Shown here in pieces: positions 8,643-14,878 of a stretch of DNA of 25,382 nucleotides (position 1 is the first letter of the stretch; each line of letters starts with the position of its first letter). Source of the DNA: CADEFF01 sp964569315 (GTDB taxonomy: Bacteria > Pseudomonadota > Alphaproteobacteria > Dongiales > Dongiaceae); the NCBI GenBank assembly GCA_964569315.1, contig CAZMUZ010000049.1:1-25382 (forward strand), given 5' to 3'. The position numbers and the translations under genes are program-made. Below the pieces are notes generated by a model. It made no database searches, was not told where the DNA came from, and saw only the letters and a list, made by a program, of their open reading frames with translations.

Positions 8643-9482
8643 ATGTCATCGATTATCGCACTCAGCCATCTCAAGCCCCGCATCATGCGCAGCGTCGGCC
8701 GTGTGCTGATTTTGTTCCTCTGCCTGGCCGTCGCCCGGACGGCCTTCGGTGCCGAGGTGCTGCCGCATCGTGCGCTCTACGAACTCTCGATGCTCGAGAA
8801 CCGCGATGCGAGTCTGATAGCGCTGGACGGGACGATGGCCTTCGAGTGGCAGGATTCCTGCGACGGCTGGAGCGTCAACCAGCGCTCGATCATGGGCTTC
8901 TATTACGAGGGCGGCGAAAGCACCGACCTCAACTGGAGCATGGTCTCCTGGGAGGCGAAGGACGGCCTCTCCTACCGCTTCATCGTCCGCCAGACGACCG
9001 ACGGTCAGCATACCGAAGAGTTCCGGGGCGATGCGACGCTGCGTGCCGACGGCAGCGGCGGCGAGGCGACCTACTCGACGCCCGACCGTCACAAGGTCGA
9101 GCTGCCGCCCGGCAGCTTCTTCCCCACGGCGCACAGCCTCAAGGTGGTCGAACGGGCGGTGGAGAGCGATCCGATGCTCTGGGCGCAGGTGTTCGATGGC
9201 TCGGATGCGGAGGGCCTCTTCAGCGTCAATGTGGTGATCACGCCGCTCACGCCGGAGGCGCGCAAGCAGGCTGACGAGCAGCCGGTCCTCAGGGGCGTGC
9301 CGGGTTGGCGCATCTCCACCGCCTTCTACGCGCTGGAGGGGCAGGCGGCGGAGCCGGAGCATGAGCAGCAGCTCGATTTTTTCGCGAACGGCGTCGTCGA
9401 GCGCATGGTGCTGGACTATGGCGATTTCACCGTGCTCGGCACGCTGAAGCGCCTCGAAGCGCTGCCCAAACCCCGGTGCTGA
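8643..9482 (+). CDS. eipB: EipB/DUF1849 periplasmic cell-envelope integrity protein
   Basis: The 279-residue protein has an N-terminal signal peptide (hydrophobic about 20-35, cleavage near residues 36-37 after AFG/A). The mature chain starts EVLPHRALYEL and contains LDGTMAFEWQDSCDGWSVNQR, the hallmark of the DUF1849 family. Brucella EipB is a periplasmic beta-spiral protein needed for envelope integrity and stabilised by a disulfide between an early Cys and a Cys near the C-terminus. Here the mature protein has exactly two cysteines, Cys73 and the last residue Cys279, matching that arrangement. ATG 8643 has a weak GAGG upstream; ATG 8685 is an alternative that would still leave a signal peptide. 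The gene is divergent from the dehydrogenase gene. Confidence 0.9.
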   Translation: MSSIIALSHLKPRIMRSVGRVLILFLCLAVARTAFGAEVLPHRALYELSMLENRDASLIALDGTMAFEWQDSCDGWSVNQRSIMGFYYEGGESTDLNWSMVSWEAKDGLSYRFIVRQTTDGQHTEEFRGDATLRADGSGGEATYSTPDRHKVELPPGSFFPTAHSLKVVERAVESDPMLWAQVFDGSDAEGLFSVNVVITPLTPEARKQADEQPVLRGVPGWRISTAFYALEGQAAEPEHEQQLDFFANGVVERMVLDYGDFTVLGTLKRLEALPKPRC

Positions 9483-9491
9483 AGCGCCAGA

Positions 9492-9534
9492 GCATTTTCC
9501 CGCGAAGTGGACACCGGTTCGCGGCAGAAAATGC
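9492..9534. repeat. Palindromic intergenic repeat, hairpin 1
   Basis: GCATTTTC (9492-9499) pairs with GAAAATGC (9527-9534), and inside it CGCGAA (9501-9506) pairs with TTCGCG (9518-9523) around an 11-base loop. It begins 10 bases after the eipB stop. The wording closely resembles a dispersed palindromic element that I recall from Hyphomicrobiales genomes. It may also end transcription of the convergent eipB and dinB genes. Confidence 0.7.
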
Positions 9535-9553
9535 GACCAGACCGATGAATCCG

Positions 9554-9588
9554 GAGCGCATTCCGGTTCAACCTCGAGGAACGCGCTC
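9554..9588. repeat. Palindromic intergenic repeat, hairpin 2, overlapping dinB stop
   Basis: GAGCGCATTCC (9554-9564) and GGAACGCGCTC (9578-9588) form an inverted repeat with 10 of 11 positions paired and a 13-base loop. The right arm touches the dinB stop codon (9588-9590). Together with hairpin 1 it fills the 105-base convergent gap, so it is probably the second half of one composite repeat or terminator. Confidence 0.6.
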
Positions 9589-10877
9589 TAGGAAGCGCGC
9601 GGCGGCTTCGCCTTGGGCGGAGGCGGCTGAAAGCCACGGCCCTTCGCGATGGCGCCGGTCCCCAGCTTGTCGCGCACCGCATCGATCGCCCGCTCGATCT
9701 GCTTTCGCCGCGTGCCCGCCGGATCGGCGAGATCGATCGGATCGGCGTCTGCGGGATCGCCGAGATCCGAGGCGCCGACCCCGATCAGGCGGAAGAGCCT
9801 GCCGTCCGCCTCGCGCTTGAGGAGCGGCCGCGCCGCCTGATAGAGCCGCTCGGCGAGCTGGGTCGGATCGGGCAAGGTGGTGCGTCGCGTGACGATCTGA
9901 AAATCCGCGGTCTTCAGCTTCAGCGTCACCGTACGGCCGGAGAAGCCGTTGCGCTTCAGCCGGCGCGACACCCGCTCGCAGAGCGGCCAGAGCTCCTCGG
10001 CGAGCTTCTCGGCCGAGCGGATGTCGGTCTCGAAGGTGGTTTCCGCCGATACGCTCTTGGCGGGTGCCTCCGGATCGACTTCGCGGCTGTCCTCGCCGCG
10101 CGCGAAGCGATAGAGCCGCCGGCCCATGGCGCCGTAGCGCAGCATGAGATCGGCTTCCTCCTTCTGCTGAAGCTGCGCGATGCTGGCGATGCCATCCGCG
10201 GCGAGACGCTCCTGCAGGCTCTTGCCCACTCCCCAGATGAGGCTGACCGGCTTGGTCGCGAGAAACCCGGCCGCGTCGGCGCGCCCGAGGACCGCAAAAC
10301 CGCGCGGCTTATCGAGATCGGAGGCGACCTTGGCGAGGAACTTGTTGTAGCTGAGTCCGATCGAGACGGTGATGACGAGCTGCCGTTCGATCTCGAGCGC
10401 GAGCGCCGCCATGGTCCGCGCCGGCGAGCCGTGATGCAGCGCCGCGGTGCCGGAGAGATCGAGAAAGGCCTCGTCGATCGAGAGCGGCTCGACGAGCGGC
10501 GTCTTGGCGCGCATCAGGGCCACCACCTCCGCGCCCGCCTTCGCGTATTTCGCCATGTTCGGCCGGATCACCACCGCATCGGGGCAGAGCTTCAGCGCCT
10601 TGAACATCGGCATGGCGGAGCGCACGCCGTAGAGCCGCGCGACGTAGCAGGCGGTGGAGGCGACGCCGCGCCGCCCGCCGCCGACGATCACCGGCTTGTC
10701 CCGCAGGCTCGGATCGTCGCGCTTCTCGATCGCCGCGTAGAAGGCGTCGCAATCGAGATGCGCGATGGAAAGCTGGCCAAGCTCCGGATGGGAGAGGATC
10801 CGCGGTGAGCCGCAATCGGGGCAGCGCTTCGCGGCTGCCCCGAACTCCCGCAGGCAGTCGCGACAGAGCGCGCTCAC
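9588..10877 (-). CDS. dinB: DNA polymerase IV (Y family) with N-terminal zinc ribbon
   Basis: DinB is an error-prone translesion polymerase. The 429-residue protein starts with a Cys4 zinc-ribbon-like extension (CRDC at 5-8, CPDC at 19-22) that E. coli DinB lacks. The polymerase follows: HLDCDAFYA carries metal ligand Asp42 and the probable steric-gate Tyr47, and SIDEAFLD carries Asp135 and Glu136. The fingers, the thumb (helix-hairpin-helix near WGVGKSLQERL) and the little-finger domain are complete. The C-terminal segment around 380-385 reads PIDLAD, so a clear clamp-binding DLF-type motif is not evident. The start is GTG at 10877, overlapping the stop of the ROK kinase gene in GTGA. This implies translational coupling. 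Confidence 0.95.
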   Translation of the reverse strand: MSALCRDCLREFGAAAKRCPDCGSPRILSHPELGQLSIAHLDCDAFYAAIEKRDDPSLRDKPVIVGGGRRGVASTACYVARLYGVRSAMPMFKALKLCPDAVVIRPNMAKYAKAGAEVVALMRAKTPLVEPLSIDEAFLDLSGTAALHHGSPARTMAALALEIERQLVITVSIGLSYNKFLAKVASDLDKPRGFAVLGRADAAGFLATKPVSLIWGVGKSLQERLAADGIASIAQLQQKEEADLMLRYGAMGRRLYRFARGEDSREVDPEAPAKSVSAETTFETDIRSAEKLAEELWPLCERVSRRLKRNGFSGRTVTLKLKTADFQIVTRRTTLPDPTQLAERLYQAARPLLKREADGRLFRLIGVGASDLGDPADADPIDLADPAGTRRKQIERAIDAVRDKLGTGAIAKGRGFQPPPPKAKPPRAS

Positions 10878-11827
10878 GGAGCGCCCGCTTCCGCGTCGGA
10901 CCAGAGCCAGGCCGCGCCGCGCACGCCGCTCGCATCGCCATGTTTCGGCGGCAGCAGGCGGGTATCGACCCGGTCGGAGAAGACATAGGGCACCCAGCGC
11001 TCGGGCACGCCGCGATAGAGCCGCGCCAGGCCGGAAAGCCCGCCGCCGAGCACGATCACGTCCGGATCGAGCAGGTTGATCACCTGGCCGAGGGCGCGGG
11101 CGAGCCGCTCCTCATAGAGGGCAAGCACCTGCTCGGCCGCTTCCTCGCCGGCGCCGGCCGCCTCGGCAATCTCCGTCGCCGTGCGAAGCTGGCCCGTGGC
11201 TGCCTGGTACTGCGCCTCGAGCGCAGGGCCCGAGAGCCAGGTCTCGACGCAGCCGCGCCTTCCGCAATAGCAGCCGGGGCCGGGCTGCTCCTCCGGCCGC
11301 GGCGCGGGCAGGGGGTTGTGGCCCCATTCGCCGGCGATCGCGTTCGCACCGCGCAACGGTCGGCCGTCGATCGCGATGCCGCCGCCGACGCCCGTGCCCA
11401 GAATGACGCCGAAGACCACAGCGGCGCCCGCGCCGGCGCCATCCACCGCCTCCGAAACGGCGAAGCAATTGGCGTCGTTGGCGAGCCGCACCGGCTGGCC
11501 GAGCCTTGCCTCGAGGTCGCGGTCGAGCGGGCGCCCGATGAGCCAGGTGGAGTTGGCATTCTTGACGAGGCCGGTCGCGGGGGAGAGGGCCCCCGGGATG
11601 GCGACGCCGACCGTCGGCTGTGCCGCCCCCGCGGCCGCCGGTGCGGCCTTCATGCGCTCGACAAGCCGGGCGACGGCGGCGAGAGTCCCGTCATAGTCGC
11701 CGCGCGGGGTGGCGACCCGCTCCCGCGCCAGGAGCCGGCCGTCCGGGCCCAGCAGGGCAGCCTCGATCTTGGTCCCGCCCAGATCGATCCCGATACGAAA
11801 CAAAGGCTTCCGCGAAGGTTTAAACAT
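10874..11827 (-). CDS. ROK family sugar kinase (Mak fructokinase-like)
   Basis: The protein (317 residues from ATG 11827) phosphorylates a hexose with ATP, by family. It has the ATP-binding DLGGTK (15-20), the catalytic base Asp118 in LANDANCFA, and LGTGVGGG (143-150). The ROK zinc site is His170 in GEWGHNPLP and Cys186, Cys188 and Cys193 in CYCGRRGC, followed by VETWLSG. GEWGHNPLP is the form I associate with E. coli Mak fructokinase, but GlcNAc kinases are close, so the sugar is left open. ATG 11827 has no ribosome binding site; TTG at 11803, preceded by GGAAG, would remove eight residues and is a realistic alternative. The gene is divergent from divK and coupled to dinB. Confidence 0.9.
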   Translation of the reverse strand: MFKPSRKPLFRIGIDLGGTKIEAALLGPDGRLLARERVATPRGDYDGTLAAVARLVERMKAAPAAAGAAQPTVGVAIPGALSPATGLVKNANSTWLIGRPLDRDLEARLGQPVRLANDANCFAVSEAVDGAGAGAAVVFGVILGTGVGGGIAIDGRPLRGANAIAGEWGHNPLPAPRPEEQPGPGCYCGRRGCVETWLSGPALEAQYQAATGQLRTATEIAEAAGAGEEAAEQVLALYEERLARALGQVINLLDPDVIVLGGGLSGLARLYRGVPERWVPYVFSDRVDTRLLPPKHGDASGVRGAAWLWSDAEAGAP

Positions 11828-11856
11828 TAAAGGGCATACTGGTTTAGGAACCGGCG

Positions 11857-11871
11857 CTAAGATTTTGTTAA
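11857..11871. promoter_or_regulatory. CtrA-box-like site between ROK kinase and divK
   Basis: CTAA (11857-11860), seven bases, then TTAA (11868-11871) differs by one base from the CtrA consensus TTAA-N7-TTAA. Further TTAA half-sites occur at 11820, 11827 and 11889. The site lies 97 bases before divK. CtrA is known to activate divK in Caulobacter, so the position is sensible, but the call rests on motif and context only. Confidence 0.4.
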
Positions 11872-11967
11872 GGATACAGGCCTAAAGGTTAAGTGAGGCA
11901 CCGCAGCCACAAAAGCGGCGCCGGCCGTTGCGCCTGAGCTCCAGCGGCAGCAGGTCAAGGGGAAGCG

Positions 11968-12390
11968 ATGACTGACATGGCCAAGGAAGCGTCCTCCGAG
12001 TCGGCCTTCGACCGCAAGCGCGGCTCGGGCAAGACCGTGCTGATCGTGGAAGACAACGAGCTCAACATGAAGCTCTTCCACGACCTCATGGAGGCCCACG
12101 GCTACAACATTCTGCAGACCCGCGACGGCATGGAAGCGCTGAAACTCGCCCGCGCCCACCGCCCGGACCTGATTTTGATGGATATCCAGTTGCCGGAGGT
12201 TTCCGGCCTCGAAGTGACGAAATGGATCAAGGAGGACGACGATCTGCGGTCGATCCCCGTGATCGCCGTTACGGCTTTCGCCATGAAGGGCGACGAGGAA
12301 AAAATCCTGCAGGGCGGGTGCGAAGCCTATATCGCGAAGCCCATCTCCGTAACGAACTTCCTGAAGACCGTCGAACGCTTCTTGGCTTAG
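11968..12390 (+). CDS. divK: Cell-cycle single-domain response regulator DivK
   Basis: DivK is a stand-alone receiver that carries the DivJ/PleC phosphorylation signal and, through DivL-CckA, controls CtrA activity. The 140-residue protein closely follows Caulobacter DivK: VLIVEDNELNMKLFHDL, phospho-acceptor Asp72 in LILMDIQLPE, GLEVTKWIKEDDDL, VTAFAMKGDEE and GGCEAYIAKPIS. It has about 19 extra N-terminal residues compared with Caulobacter DivK (acceptor Asp53). AAGGGGAAG five bases before ATG 11968 supports the longer start. There is no output domain. pleD follows after 7 bases, the same pairing as in Caulobacter. Confidence 0.96.
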   Translation: MTDMAKEASSESAFDRKRGSGKTVLIVEDNELNMKLFHDLMEAHGYNILQTRDGMEALKLARAHRPDLILMDIQLPEVSGLEVTKWIKEDDDLRSIPVIAVTAFAMKGDEEKILQGGCEAYIAKPISVTNFLKTVERFLA

Positions 12391-12397
12391 TAGTGCA

Positions 12398-13798
12398 ATG
12401 ACCGGGCGTGTTCTCGTCGTCGACGATGTGCCGATCAATCGGCGCTTGCTCCAGGCGAAACTGGAAGCGGAATATTTCGAGGTCGCGCAGGCCGAGAGCG
12501 GACCCGACGCGCTCAAGCAGATCGCGGAGAATCTGCCCGATCTGATCCTGCTCGACGTGATGATGCCCGACATGGACGGGTTCGAGGTCTGTCGGCGGAT
12601 CAAGGCGGACCCGCGCAGCACCCATATCCCGGTCGTGATGGTGACGGCGCTCTCGCATGTCGTCGACCGCGTGAAGGCGCTGGAGGCCGGCGCCGACGAC
12701 TTCCTCACCAAGCCGGTCAACGACCTCGCGCTCTTCGCGCGCGCGCGTTCGCTGATGCGCCTCAAGATGATGATGGACGAATGGCGAGTCCGCGAATCCG
12801 CCACCAACCGGTTCGAGCTCGGCACCGCCGGCACGGCGTCCGCGGTGGATTGCGGCAAGGCGGCCGTCCTCCTCGTAGCCTCGCCTGGCGAAAGCAGCCG
12901 TCGCATCAGCGAGGTGCTCGCGAAGGACGAGGACCAGGTCACGCTGGTGTTGAACGCGGCGGAGGCGCAGGTCGCCATTCGCATGCAGCGCTACGACCTC
13001 GCGGTCGTCGATTTCGCCATCGGCGCCACGGAATCGCTCCGGCTCTGTTCGCAGCTCCGCGCTCAGGAGCAGACCCGGCAGCTACCGATCCTGGCGATCG
13101 TCGGCTCCTTCGAATCGCCGGAGCTCGCCAAGGCGCTGGATATCGGCGCCACCGACTACATCGTCGAGCCGATCGAGGGCAGCGAGGTACTGGCCCGCGC
13201 CCGCACCCAGGTGCGCCGCTCGCGCTACTACGAGCTGCTCCGCGCCAATTACGAGCGCGGCCTCTCGCTCGCCCTGACCGATGCGCTCACCGGCCTCTAT
13301 AACCGCCGGTACATGGAGCAGCATTTGCACGAACTGTTCGCGCGCATGCGCGTCAGCGGCAAGCCGCTCTGCGTGGTCCTCGGCGACATCGACCATTTCA
13401 AAGTGGTCAACGACGTCCATGGCCATGCCGCCGGCGACGAAGTTCTGAAGGCCGTCGCCAAGCGCCTCGCCGGCAGCCTGCGCAGCTTCGATATGGTGGT
13501 GCGGTTGGGCGGCGAGGAGTTCGTCTGCGTGCTGCCGGACCTCGATCTCGCCGCCGCCGCGTCGGTGGCCGAACGTCTCCGCCAATCGATCTGCTCGCAG
13601 CCGGTGCAGATCGACGAGGACGGCAAGGCGATCAACGTCTCGATCAGCCTCGGCATCGCCGAGGCTGGCCCCCAGGAAGCCGCCATGGCGGTGATCGAGC
13701 GGGCCGACCAGGCGATGTATCGCGCGAAGCAGGGCGGGCGTAACCGCCTCGAGATTGCGGGCAACGAGCGCCGCGAAAGGCTCGCCGCCGGCGCCTGA
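12398..13798 (+). CDS. pleD: PleD-type diguanylate cyclase response regulator
   Basis: The 466-residue protein is laid out as REC-REC-GGDEF and makes cyclic di-GMP upon phosphorylation. The first receiver has Asp9-Asp10, acceptor Asp53 in LLDVMMPDMDGFE and Lys105 in FLTKPV. The second receiver (about 155-275) is degenerate: no acidic pair at its start and Glu258 in VEPIE where Lys is expected. That is usual for the PleD adaptor domain, which helps dimerisation. The cyclase domain has LTDALTGLYNRR, metal ligand Asp330 in GDIDHFK, the active-site GGEEF (371-375) and an allosteric RxxD I-site (Arg362-Asp365), so product inhibition is expected. Its start has a poor ribosome binding site, consistent with coupling to divK. 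Confidence 0.96.
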   Translation: MTGRVLVVDDVPINRRLLQAKLEAEYFEVAQAESGPDALKQIAENLPDLILLDVMMPDMDGFEVCRRIKADPRSTHIPVVMVTALSHVVDRVKALEAGADDFLTKPVNDLALFARARSLMRLKMMMDEWRVRESATNRFELGTAGTASAVDCGKAAVLLVASPGESSRRISEVLAKDEDQVTLVLNAAEAQVAIRMQRYDLAVVDFAIGATESLRLCSQLRAQEQTRQLPILAIVGSFESPELAKALDIGATDYIVEPIEGSEVLARARTQVRRSRYYELLRANYERGLSLALTDALTGLYNRRYMEQHLHELFARMRVSGKPLCVVLGDIDHFKVVNDVHGHAAGDEVLKAVAKRLAGSLRSFDMVVRLGGEEFVCVLPDLDLAAAASVAERLRQSICSQPVQIDEDGKAINVSISLGIAEAGPQEAAMAVIERADQAMYRAKQGGRNRLEIAGNERRERLAAGA

Positions 13799-13894
13799 CC
13801 GAGGCCGTCTGCGCGAGTTCCGCAAACGCCTATATCGCGCCGGACGTGCCGCGGTTTTGTCGGACCGGAAATCTCGGGAAATGATCGGGAAAGC

Positions 13895-13935
13895 GGCCGG
13901 GCCTTCAGGGCCGGCGTCGGCGGGGAGGCCCCGCC
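13895..13935. terminator. Tandem GC hairpins between convergent pleD and rpmG
   Basis: Positions 13895-13915 form a seven-pair stem with one bulged G and a five-base loop. Positions 13919-13935 form a perfect GGCGGGG/CCCCGCC stem with a three-base loop. They lie in the 142-base gap between two converging genes, where a bidirectional terminator is expected. Neither strand shows a T tract, so termination would be non-canonical or Rho-assisted. Confidence 0.45.
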
Positions 13936-13940
13936 CGTAA

Positions 13941-14108
13941 CTACTTGATTTTGCTTTCCTTGAACGGCACGTGCTTGCGCACGACGGGGTCGTATTTGTT
14001 CATCTCGATCTTCTCGGTCGAGGTCCGCGGATTCTTCTTCGTGACGTAGTAGAAGCCGGTGTCGGCCGAGCTCACCAGCTTGATCAGAATCGTGTTGGAT
14101 TTGGCCAT
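13941..14108 (-). CDS. rpmG: 50S ribosomal protein L33, zinc-independent form
   Basis: The 55-residue protein reads MAKSNTILIKLVSSADTGFYYVTKKN and continues through the conserved NPRTSTEKIEMNKYDPVV to a KESKIK end, the alphaproteobacterial L33 pattern. L33 sits in the large ribosomal subunit near the E site. The two CxxC pairs of zinc-binding L33 are absent, so this is the C-minus form. The ATG at 14108 has GAGGAC upstream on the coding strand, and the stop is TAG at 13941-13943. A good promoter lies just ahead of it, so it can be expressed apart from the NUDIX gene 86 bases upstream. Confidence 0.96.
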   Translation of the reverse strand: MAKSNTILIKLVSSADTGFYYVTKKNPRTSTEKIEMNKYDPVVRKHVPFKESKIK

Positions 14109-14147
14109 GGGCGGACGTCCTCGGCAGATCGGGATCGGAGGCGGCGG

Positions 14148-14175
14148 AAGATAGCGATTTGGCCCGTTCTGTCAA
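14148..14175 (-). promoter_or_regulatory. Sigma70-type promoter for rpmG
   Basis: On the minus strand TTGACA (14175-14170) is followed after 16 bases by TATCTT (14153-14148), giving a perfect -35 and a four-of-six -10. The predicted start of transcription leaves a leader of about 30 bases before the rpmG ATG, with a ribosome binding site in it. It lies between the NUDIX stop and rpmG. Confidence 0.6.
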
Positions 14176-14194
14176 GCATTTGGGCGGGCCGGGC

Positions 14195-14878
14195 TCAGTC
14201 GCGGCGAATGCGCGCGCTTTCCCCGACATAGCTGAACAGAGGCGGCGGCCGATCGCGCCAAATATTGCCGTCCCGCCAGATCGTTAGCGCCTCGGCCAGA
14301 ACGAACTCGGTGACGTCCACCAGGTTGAAGCGAGCCATATCGGCGGCGGGCCGCCAGGCCAGATCCTCGAGTTCGCCGTCTCCCGCGAGCTCCCCCGTCG
14401 CATAGCTTCCGTCCGCGAGGAAAAAGCGCGTGTTGAAGCGCCGGTGCGAGCCGCGGGGCGTGATGGCGCGGGCGACGAAGCCGATTCCCTCGAACCGCGG
14501 CCGGAGGCCGCGGCCGTGGAAATCGCGCCAGACGCCCGTCGGGTCCGCTGCCTCGCCTTCGAGCCCCGCCGCCAGCATGAGGCCTGTTTCCTCGTAGGTT
14601 TCGCGGATCGCGGCTCGGAGCAGCGCCGTAGGGTCGGTGCGCAAGCCACCCCGCTTCAGACCCTGGAGGAACTGCGGCTCGAGCCGCTCGCGGAATCCGG
14701 TGGGCGTGCTGTCGTCGGGTTCGACGCGACCGCCGGGAAAGACATAGATGTCGGGCAGGAACTTGGCGCGGCCGTGGCGCCGTCCCATCAGCACCTCCGG
14801 CCCCTTGCGCGATTGCCGCAGGAGCACGAGGCCGGCCGCATCCACGGGCCGGACGAAGGGGGGTGCCTTGTCGGTCAG
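14195..14878 (-). CDS. NUDIX hydrolase
   Basis: NUDIX enzymes hydrolyse nucleoside diphosphates linked to other groups. The protein has the first-strand region AAGLVLLRQSRKGPEVLMGRRHG, FPGGRVEPDD and the catalytic box end REXXEEXGL as IRETYEETGLML, separated from GG by an insertion of about 40 residues. That resembles the CoA/NUDT7-NUDT19 type, but the substrate is not clear. The start is uncertain. The first ATG (MGRRHG) would remove the first core strand. CTG at 14878 overlaps the stop of the upstream protease gene in CTGA and has GAGG seven bases ahead; GTG at 14845 is another option. I give the CTG start (227 residues). Confidence 0.85.
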   Translation of the reverse strand: MTDKAPPFVRPVDAAGLVLLRQSRKGPEVLMGRRHGRAKFLPDIYVFPGGRVEPDDSTPTGFRERLEPQFLQGLKRGGLRTDPTALLRAAIRETYEETGLMLAAGLEGEAADPTGVWRDFHGRGLRPRFEGIGFVARAITPRGSHRRFNTRFFLADGSYATGELAGDGELEDLAWRPAADMARFNLVDVTEFVLAEALTIWRDGNIWRDRPPPLFSYVGESARIRRD

